Shown here: one piece after another, positions 58,484 through 64,000 of the stretch | How the letters are laid out: every line of letters begins with the position of its first letter | How positions within the stretch are numbered: the first letter of the stretch is position 1 | NCBI GenBank assembly: GCA_003141315.1 | Contig: PLLP01000022.1 | Coordinates: 1-64,000, forward strand | From: Phycisphaerales bacterium | Lineage (GTDB): Bacteria > Planctomycetota > Phycisphaerae > Sedimentisphaerales > Anaerobacaceae | Direction: 5' to 3' | DNA length: 64,000 nucleotides | Notes under the pieces: model-generated | The model's database searches: none | Told to the model about the DNA's origin: nothing | Seen by the model: the letters and a program-made list of their open reading frames with translations, nothing else | Program-made: the position numbers and the translations under genes

Positions 58484-59296
58484 TTAATCTATTCTCTGGT
58501 CTGCAACTGCCAGAACGAGCGCGAAGACTTTTGCCGCACCGGCTTCTTTCAATTGTTTGGCGCATTCATTCAAAGTCGCCCCTGTCGTCTTTACATCATC
58601 AACCAGACAAATCTTTTTGCCGGCAAAATCATGCCCCCGGCGAACCGCAAATGCCCCTTTGACATTTTTCAAGCGCTGATGCACACTTGCCGTCGATGGC
58701 TGTATCTTCGTCCTGCGAATCCGCACAAGGTCGGTATTCACCCTGGTTCGACTTCGTTGGCCATCTATCGCAGCCGGGTGAGCTAACTGCTCCGCCAGAA
58801 TCTGCGACTGGTTATAACCTCTCCGCACCCTCCTCATCCAGTGCAGAGGCACAGGAACAAAATAATCTATATCATCCAAAAACGTGCTGCCCGACAGAGC
58901 CGAGTTAGCCAAAAAACTGAGAGTTTTTGTCGCCTTTCCGCTGTCAGTCTTGAACGAAAGTATCATTTCCCGAAGACTCGTCGCATAAACGCCCGCCCGT
59001 GCAATCGCATCAAAGGAAAACTCCTCCCCTTCGCAGCCGGCACAACCGCCTCCCGATATCCCGTATTCGCTTACGTCCCTGCCGCACCTTTTGCAGTAAT
59101 TACCGCCGCTTACAGCGCCAATCTGCTGCCAGCAGCCATCGCACAGCTCGCTATTTATTTCGAGAATAATACTTCTGCAATTGACGCACCGCTTGGGCCA
59201 AAGCAAATGATTTAACGCCCCCCACCCGACCGCAAAAAAGTCTTTCACTCCTATAAGGAATGGCTTACGCCATTTTTTTATTGGCTGCTTTATCAT
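58484..59296 (-). CDS. comF: ComF family protein
   Basis: 270 residues. The N-terminal four-Cys zinc finger (CVNC...CDGC and CKRCG...CAGC) precedes a phosphoribosyltransferase-like domain with the PRPP loop ICLVDDVKTTGATLNEC. ComF assists DNA uptake in Bacillus and Haemophilus; the enzyme activity is unknown. DYFVPVPLHWMRRVRRGYNQS is also diagnostic. Residues 180-188 (DGQRSRTRV) look like another short insertion. Confidence 0.9.
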   Translation of the reverse strand: MIKQPIKKWRKPFLIGVKDFFAVGWGALNHLLWPKRCVNCRSIILEINSELCDGCWQQIGAVSGGNYCKRCGRDVSEYGISGGGCAGCEGEEFSFDAIARAGVYATSLREMILSFKTDSGKATKTLSFLANSALSGSTFLDDIDYFVPVPLHWMRRVRRGYNQSQILAEQLAHPAAIDGQRSRTRVNTDLVRIRRTKIQPSTASVHQRLKNVKGAFAVRRGHDFAGKKICLVDDVKTTGATLNECAKQLKEAGAAKVFALVLAVADQRID

Positions 59297-59308
59297 TTCC
59301 CGTACCCT

Positions 59309-59334
59309 GCCCTGCGTAGCTTTAGCGAAGCAGG
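59309..59334. repeat. hairpin repeat CGTAGCTTTAGCG type, copy 2
   Basis: CCCTGC-GTAGCTTTAGCGAA-GCAGGG, the partner of 18544 with covarying arms. Ahead of comF on the minus strand. The palindrome GTCCGCC-TG-GGCGGAC follows at 59353-59368. Confidence 0.7.
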
Positions 59335-59374
59335 GCCTGTGTTCTGTCTTCTGTCCGCCTGGGCGGACTGGATT

Positions 59375-60223
59375 CTATTTCAAATCATACTCCCTGTTGT
59401 CCATGGACAAAAAGCCGACCTTGACAACGCTCTGCTTGTTATACTCGTCGATAACGGCTTTGCTTTTCGTCTCCGAATATCTTTCGCTCACCGCCGCCAC
59501 CCTGCCGTCGCAATACGCTGTGTTCGTCCTGCCCATATGCCGATACCCCTGTGTGCCTGCGTACCTGTAGCTGTCGCCGAAATCCTTATCGAGTTTGCCT
59601 GCCTGCGGCGACCGCATATATTTATTGGCGCCGAGCACAAACTCGCCGTCGCCGAAAATCGCACAATCGCTGCTCCTTACCACCTCATCAATCTTGCTCG
59701 ATTTACTCCCCAGAGTAATCCCGAAACCGCAAGCGAGCAGCCCGCCTATGTAGCTGGCATTATAATTGTAGCCGGTAAAGAGGTCGCCTGCGGAATTTGA
59801 ATTGCCCCTGAACGACGGGCACTGTTGAACCTCCATAATACCCCCACCCTGCCACAGAAAGCCCGGCACGCATTCCTTCAACTCGCCCGCCTCGAACGTC
59901 TTGAAAAAATCCCACTCCTTCTGAGCGCCGGTATCGCTGAAATCCATAAACCCAGCCAGCGGATAATACCCGTTATTGTTGCAGACATAAACATCCGCCG
60001 CTATAATCATCTGCCGCAGCCTGCTTTGGCATATCAGGCCCTTGCACTCATCTTTTGCCCGCCCGAGGCACGGTAGCATAATCGATAAAAGCAGCGATAT
60101 CGTTGCTATAACAACCAACAATTCTATTATGCTAAACCCCGTTAGAAAACACCGATTGAATCGGTGCCGATTAAAATTGCTGACTTTCTCTAACGGGGTA
60201 AACCCCTTGTTCTTCATTTCCAT
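59375..60223 (-). CDS. prepilin-type protein with H-X9-DG tail and duplicated processing motif
   Basis: 282 residues. The N-terminus reads MEMKNKGFTPLE, then an insertion of about 20 residues, then LTGFSIIELLVVIATISLLL. A normal member would read KGFTLIELLVVI without a break. The extra stretch is encoded by a CCCCGTTAG inverted repeat (60136-60199), which places a GF-x3-E motif on both sides. The C-terminal HMGRTNTAYCDGR fits the H-X9-DG motif of planctomycete prepilins exactly. It begins 8 nt after the surface-protein stop, as third gene of the riboswitch operon. Confidence 0.88.
   Translation of the reverse strand: MEMKNKGFTPLEKVSNFNRHRFNRCFLTGFSIIELLVVIATISLLLSIMLPCLGRAKDECKGLICQSRLRQMIIAADVYVCNNNGYYPLAGFMDFSDTGAQKEWDFFKTFEAGELKECVPGFLWQGGGIMEVQQCPSFRGNSNSAGDLFTGYNYNASYIGGLLACGFGITLGSKSSKIDEVVRSSDCAIFGDGEFVLGANKYMRSPQAGKLDKDFGDSYRYAGTQGYRHMGRTNTAYCDGRVAAVSERYSETKSKAVIDEYNKQSVVKVGFLSMDNREYDLK
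60136..60199. repeat. CCCCGTTAG inverted repeat inside the prepilin gene
   Basis: ACCCCGTTAGA (60136-60146) and TCTAACGGGGT (60189-60199) are perfect inverted ends. In the coding direction they are read as T-P-L-E at the first end and L-T-G-F at the second. The frame is kept. Confidence 0.85.
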
Positions 60224-60231
60224 TTTTCGTT

Positions 60232-61299
60232 TTATGGCCAGTTATTACTTAGCCAGTCTCCCGCCAAAACCGCAAAATCCCTGAAATTTATTATATTGTC
60301 GCTGTCCTTGTGCAAATCCGCGGCAGGTGCGCCGCTTGCCGGCCCCAGCCAATTTATACAAAAAATCTCCAAATCTGCTTCGTCCGTCCGGCAGTCCCTG
60401 TTTATGTCGCCGGCGCAAAACGGATGCTTGTAATCCCCGCAGCAGCTCACATCCGAAACCGCATCAACCTCCGGCTTCAGTCCATCCGGGCCCGGGTCTG
60501 TTCCTAAACATTCAATCTTTATATATTGAATCCACCGCTCTCCCGACTGCGGGTCGATGGCCAAATTGTTAAAGTCTGCCAATCTCCTCAAATCAAAAGC
60601 TGTTCCGCCTGCCGACTTTCCGTAAGCCGAACACAATTCCGCCAGGCTCTTACCCGCAAAATCATTAGGGTCAACATTCGGGTCTAATGGCAGCGTCGGG
60701 TCAGTCTGGTCACCCCACCACAAATTCCCCCACCCCGAATAATATGCCGGATTGTTCAGGTCAAACACCCTTCCGAGCGTCGGCGCAAACGAATCCGCAT
60801 AAGGCCCGTCCTCGAAACAAAACCAGGTAATCCCGTCCTGGCTTACCGATACCATTCCATTTTCCGCGCTGACTTCGCCGCTTCCGATAAAGCAATTGCA
60901 GGGGTCGCCGTAATACCAGTTTCCACCAACACTAAACATTGAGTTTCCGAATACTATAAAATCAAACCCATAAGGATTGTTCCGGTCATCGCAAACCTTG
61001 TGATTAAACTTCAAAATCAGACTCCCGCCCACGCCTACCGTCACCACTTCCGACGTTTTCCACTGCGGATATACCGGCACCACAGGCCTCGGCGCACCGT
61101 AATAATCCGTATCCACCGCAGGCCTCCCAATCGCCGCCTGCGAAAAAATGTAAAACCCAGCGCCTGCCCCCGGCACATACCCGACCACCTGCGTCACAAA
61201 ATCATTGGCGTCAAAACCATCCACCCGCGGCGGATTTGCCAACACCACGATTCCGCAGACAACCGCAATAAAATAAATCGCAATCTTCTTCTCGCCCAT
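60232..61299 (-). CDS. secreted cell-surface protein with dockerin-like repeats, riboswitch operon
   Basis: 355 residues. Signal peptide MGEKKIAIYFIAVVCGIVVL. The body contains YVPGAGAGF, VGVGGSLILKFNH and NPYGFDFIVFGNSMF followed by SVSQDGITWF; this pattern resembles surface proteins found with cobalamin-uptake genes in Bacteroidota, as I remember them, but I could not test this. Two EF-hand dockerin-like segments (GDINRDCRTDEADLEIF and DSDNIINFRDFAVLAGDW) form the tail. It lies 20 nt after the PEP-CTERM gene. ATG 61299 is used; GTG 61311 is alternative. Candidate vitamin B12-binding surface protein. Confidence 0.75.
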   Translation of the reverse strand: MGEKKIAIYFIAVVCGIVVLANPPRVDGFDANDFVTQVVGYVPGAGAGFYIFSQAAIGRPAVDTDYYGAPRPVVPVYPQWKTSEVVTVGVGGSLILKFNHKVCDDRNNPYGFDFIVFGNSMFSVGGNWYYGDPCNCFIGSGEVSAENGMVSVSQDGITWFCFEDGPYADSFAPTLGRVFDLNNPAYYSGWGNLWWGDQTDPTLPLDPNVDPNDFAGKSLAELCSAYGKSAGGTAFDLRRLADFNNLAIDPQSGERWIQYIKIECLGTDPGPDGLKPEVDAVSDVSCCGDYKHPFCAGDINRDCRTDEADLEIFCINWLGPASGAPAADLHKDSDNIINFRDFAVLAGDWLSNNWP

Positions 61300-61319
61300 A
61301 TTTCTACTCACTGTACGCT

Positions 61320-61892
61320 CTACGCTGTAGAGCTTTGCACATTACGCTTCCGTAATAACAGGGTGATTCCTATAACAAATAAACTTATTGTCGCCGGCTC
61401 AGGCACCGGCGCCTCGCCGGGGCCGCGTACCGGCTGCCAGCTTATGCTGTCGTAATTGCTCCACACCCAGCTATCCCAACTCCCGTTCGCAAGCTGCCGC
61501 CAGTCAACTCCCGTATTCTGCATCCAGTCCTCTCCATTCGAACTTCCCCAATATCCCCACCCCGTAAATCCTGCACCAGCGGGATAATTAAATTTCTGCC
61601 CAGAGGAATAAACAAAATCATTAACAAAATGACTGTTAAATTCCGCATACCACTTCGCACTTACATCGAGCGAGCCCGCCGAATCTATCGCCGCCAGCGC
61701 ATCCCAGCCGGTTGCCAGACCATCCCATTTGTATTTGAACAAAAAATAATTTCCCGCATCGAAGTCAATCACAATAATCGCCTCGTTGGCGCCCGTGCCG
61801 GCTGAATACTCGGGTTCGCCGTTATAAACAACAACGCCAAACACATTCGACACAATCATCAGTCCCAGCATTACCTGAACAATTCTTTTCAT
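61320..61892 (-). CDS. PEP-CTERM protein, first gene of the riboswitch operon
   Basis: 190 residues. Signal peptide MKRIVQVMLGLMIVSNVFG; unassigned beta-rich body (IIVIDFDAGNYFLFKYKWDG and GWGYWGSSNGEDW); and a C-terminal sorting signal VPEPATISLFVIGITLLLRKRN, which directs processing by an exosortase-type system. ATG 61892 has AAAGGAG nine bases upstream. The long leader carries two terminators and a cobalamin riboswitch, so I infer repression by vitamin B12 and a part in its uptake. Confidence 0.82.
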   Translation of the reverse strand: MKRIVQVMLGLMIVSNVFGVVVYNGEPEYSAGTGANEAIIVIDFDAGNYFLFKYKWDGLATGWDALAAIDSAGSLDVSAKWYAEFNSHFVNDFVYSSGQKFNYPAGAGFTGWGYWGSSNGEDWMQNTGVDWRQLANGSWDSWVWSNYDSISWQPVRGPGEAPVPEPATISLFVIGITLLLRKRNVQSSTA

Positions 61893-61989
61893 AATCCCCT
61901 GCTCCTTTCCAAAAAATATTTTTCTTTTGTTTAACCCCTGCACCCTCGGCGGGGGCATTTGGCGAATTGCCGTTTTCTGCGCAATAAAA

Positions 61990-62022
61990 AAGCCGCCGTT
62001 CCCGTGAAAGGAACGGCGGCTT
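61990..62022 (-). terminator. strong intrinsic terminator in the operon leader
   Basis: GGAACGGCGGCTT pairs with AAGCCGCCGTTCC over 13 bp. On the minus strand TTTTTT follows. It stands between riboswitch and first gene. Confidence 0.85.
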
Positions 62023-62117
62023 ATAATCAAACCACCACAAAAGCTAAACCGCACCTGCCAATAAAACGAATCGGCCGGCGTCTCTTATGTTCCAGACCAC
62101 GAGAACAAAAACAAAAT

Positions 62118-62131
62118 CCCGATTTTTCGGG
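62118..62131 (-). terminator. short terminator directly after the riboswitch
   Basis: CCCGA-AAAA-TCGGG followed on the minus strand by ATTTTGTTTTTG. It is a small stem, but its position right after the aptamer fits the expression platform. Confidence 0.55.
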
Positions 62132-62138
62132 CCTGAAT

Positions 62139-62371
62139 ACAGGCAGGTTTTCTGACTTGCGTCCTGCCTTGAGGCGCCTTCCCATCCCGTTTTATCGAGA
62201 AAGTGGCATAGCAGGCAAAATGCCCTACTACTAAATACCTCTCGGCCTTGCCCCGTGCCAGCCTCGATTCCTCGAAGCGGCGGGGCGCGGACGCTCACAG
62301 CGGCGGGTCCGTCGCGGATTTTAACCGCGTTCCCTTTTTACTAACATCTTCCGGCGCGAGCCTGAAGACCT
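62139..62371 (-). promoter_or_regulatory. cobalamin (B12) riboswitch
   Basis: Minus-strand RNA with the conserved aptamer parts in order: a 5' P1/P2 strand GGTCTTCAGGCTCGCGCC, AAAGGGAACGCGGTTAAAATCC, CGGACCCGCCGCTGTGA (B12-box region), TATGCCACT, GGGAAGGC and the 3' strand AAGTCAGAAAACCTGCCTG. The order and words are those of the cobalamin class. The P13-type arm between (GCCCCGCC to GGGGC) is extended. It controls the three-gene surface operon below. Confidence 0.93.
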
Positions 62372-62495
62372 GTAATCAGCTGCTGCTCCGCATAATCCCG
62401 ATTCAACAGGGACTATGCACGAGCTATCCATTTTCCAAAGAACACTTACCGTTTTAACAAACACTAAAAAACAATCAAGAAAAATTCCAAAACTT

Positions 62496-63332
62496 TTATC
62501 GTGCAAGATAAAGGATAATTCCCGTCAGTGCTGCTATCGCCACCAAGCAGATGCCAAGCGACACCGCAAACAGCCACATAAACTGCTTATTCTGCCGGGA
62601 TATTACATACTTCAGATATTTTTCGCTTGTCGAAAAAGTCTTGCTCATCTGCATAATGCTGTCGGTATGGCTGATGGTATTCTGATTGAGCCTGGCAAGT
62701 ATCTCATTAAATTTCTTGAAACCTGACGCCATATTATCCTCCGCATCCGCCGTCACGTTGAGCTGCTCATTTATCTCTTCCAGCAAATCCGTTTGCCTAC
62801 CCGCCTCCGCAGGTATCTTTTCCACTGCCTCCAGAAACTGCTCATTTTTTAACTGCATATCGGACAACTGCTCCGAAAGCTGCAGGCGAATTTTTTCCTG
62901 GTTTTCCACTATCGCCGGAAAGCTCCTTACCAGTTCCGGCATTGTGTCTAATCGCGATATCAATTCCATGTGCTGCCTGAGCTGCTGTTCAAGATTGCCG
63001 TTTATCGCCTCCAGTTTATCAACAACCCTGTTAAGCGATGCCTGCATCTTTTCATTCTGGTTAGCCTGGCCGGCTGTCCCGCCTGCGGCGAGCTTGTCGA
63101 ATCCGCCCGCGGCAGGTCCTGACCCTACCGGAACACCTGCCTGCAAACCTCCCCTTCTCCCTCCCTGTCCTTCTGAACCCGACCCGGAACCTTTACCTTC
63201 CGCGGCAAGCTCCTCAACATCCCTGGCCATCAGACCCTCATCGTCCAGACGAGGCTCTGCGCCGCCTTCGGAAGGCTCATCGCCAAAACCCAGCCAATTC
63301 TTAACCTTCGACCAGAATTCTCTTATTTCCAT
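62496..63332 (-). CDS. coiled-coil protein with C-terminal membrane anchor
   Basis: 278 residues, not recognised. Residues 1-90 are Gly/Glu/Ala-rich and likely disordered; 95-235 form long heptad-like helices (LNRVVDKLEAINGNLEQQL, EKIRLQLSEQLSDMQLKN, LLEEINEQLNV); the last 25 residues are a transmembrane helix (LFAVSLGICLVAIAALTGIILYL). The segment AAGGTAGQ has sequence built from GC-rich repeats. Probably a tail-anchored inner-membrane scaffold. It faces away from the riboswitch promoter region. Confidence 0.7.
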   Translation of the reverse strand: MEIREFWSKVKNWLGFGDEPSEGGAEPRLDDEGLMARDVEELAAEGKGSGSGSEGQGGRRGGLQAGVPVGSGPAAGGFDKLAAGGTAGQANQNEKMQASLNRVVDKLEAINGNLEQQLRQHMELISRLDTMPELVRSFPAIVENQEKIRLQLSEQLSDMQLKNEQFLEAVEKIPAEAGRQTDLLEEINEQLNVTADAEDNMASGFKKFNEILARLNQNTISHTDSIMQMSKTFSTSEKYLKYVISRQNKQFMWLFAVSLGICLVAIAALTGIILYLAR

Positions 63333-63452
63333 TTCGAATTCCCCGCAAAACTATTTCAACTGCATATTAAACGATTTTCCTTATGGAAGTTCAAGTCTTT
63401 TTTGTTATTATTACTGTCCTAAAACTTATACCAGAAAATAAAGGGAAAAACT

Positions 63453-64000
63453 ATGAAACTGGTCACATACTCAAAGAACGCTGTAATCTCCTGCGGAATT
63501 CTTTCCGGCAATACTATAATCGATATCTCGTCTGCCCAACAGCTCAAAAATCCGCCCTGGGATATGCGCGAAATCCTCGAAAGAGGCCCCGACTTCCTCG
63601 ATACCCTTCAAAAAACGCTTTTATCTAAACAGGCCAACCCTGTAAAAATCCCGCTTGAAAATGCGAAACTGCTCGCACCAATCCCGAGGCCCGGCAAAGT
63701 CCTCGCTCTGGCGGGAAATTTCAGCGAGCACATCCGGGAGGCCAGCATCACTCGCGGCTTCAAACTCGGCTTATCCGATTCCACCCGCCAGACCACCGTC
63801 CCCCGGCCATTTCTCAAACCCTCGACGTCCGTAATCGGCACGAACGAGGAAATCCCCTGGCCCGACTACAGCGACAAAATCGATTACGAAATCGAACTCG
63901 GCGTCGTCATCGGTAAAAAAATAAAATACGCCAACCCCGAAGAATCTCTCGCCGCCGTCGCCGGCTGCACAATCGTCAACGACGTCTCCGCCCGCTCTGC
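63453..64000 (+). CDS. fumarylacetoacetate hydrolase family protein, 3' end cut by window
   Basis: The frame is open from ATG 63453 (AGGGA seven bases upstream) to the end of the window, 182 complete codons. The N-terminal domain is followed by the catalytic domain with KVLALAGNFSEH, DYEIELGVVIGKK (metal Glu residues) and TIVNDVSAR (metal Asp). The family includes 2-keto-pentenoate hydratases and acylpyruvate hydrolases; which one this is cannot be read from the part seen. Confidence 0.88.
   Translation, partial: MKLVTYSKNAVISCGILSGNTIIDISSAQQLKNPPWDMREILERGPDFLDTLQKTLLSKQANPVKIPLENAKLLAPIPRPGKVLALAGNFSEHIREASITRGFKLGLSDSTRQTTVPRPFLKPSTSVIGTNEEIPWPDYSDKIDYEIELGVVIGKKIKYANPEESLAAVAGCTIVNDVSARS

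Overview
The window looks like a chromosomal stretch from an uncultured planctomycete, most likely of the Phycisphaerae. I infer this from PEP-CTERM and H-X9-DG prepilin proteins, dockerin-like EF-hand tails on secreted proteins, GH2 and GH130 carbohydrate genes, and many short dispersed repeats. GC is moderate, roughly half by eye. No rRNA operon, CRISPR array or intact insertion sequence is present; both ends cut through genes.

Layout. 1-11.7 kb (+): tyrosine phenol-lyase (5' cut), argJ, rsfS, argS, yjbQ-like, an MFS transporter, yggS-like, an RsbU-type phosphatase and accB-accC. 11.8-20.4 kb (-): a leucine operon read leuA, leuC, leuD, TlpA-like lipoprotein, DNA methyltransferase, leuB. 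A Leu-rich leader ORF with its own promoter lies ahead of leuA, and a repeat-bounded insertion carrying a UDG-like and a GxxExxY gene splits leuC from leuD. 20.6-26.3 kb (+): accessory genes around galE and a ROK kinase, including a four-helix-bundle gene between inverted repeats. 26.3-34.5 kb: larE, tRNA-Thr, hisA, tRNA-Ser, a large GH2 beta-galactosidase, nitroreductase, trmB, a PH-domain protein and rpsT. 34.6-41.7 kb: TPR protein, seven-repeat propeller protein, glyA, glycine-zipper lipoprotein, GH130 enzyme and a metallo-hydrolase. 41.9-48.0 kb (-): two related membrane proteins and a phosphate operon pstS-pstC-pstA-pstB-pstB-phoU. 48.1-58.4 kb: recR, rpoN, a three-gene module with a ClpP-fold protease, a structured RNA, dnaG-rpoD, mntP and a LexA-like regulator. 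58.5-64 kb: comF, a cobalamin riboswitch with a three-gene cell-surface operon, a coiled-coil membrane protein and the start of an FAH-family gene.

Most notable. (1) The two adjacent PstB ATPases carry complementary motif defects, which predicts a heterodimeric phosphate importer with one degenerate ATP site. (2) A cobalamin riboswitch heads an operon of surface proteins, a candidate vitamin B12 capture system. (3) A family of inverted repeats with ACCCCGTTAGA / TCTAACGGGGT ends has at least six copies; one sits in frame inside a prepilin signal and encodes a second copy of the processing motif. (4) A unit of about 500 bp with near-perfect 33-bp terminal inverted repeats carries a GxxExxY gene and supplies the stop codon of leuC. 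(5) A candidate leucine attenuation peptide precedes leuA. (6) A structured RNA of unassigned family lies upstream of dnaG.
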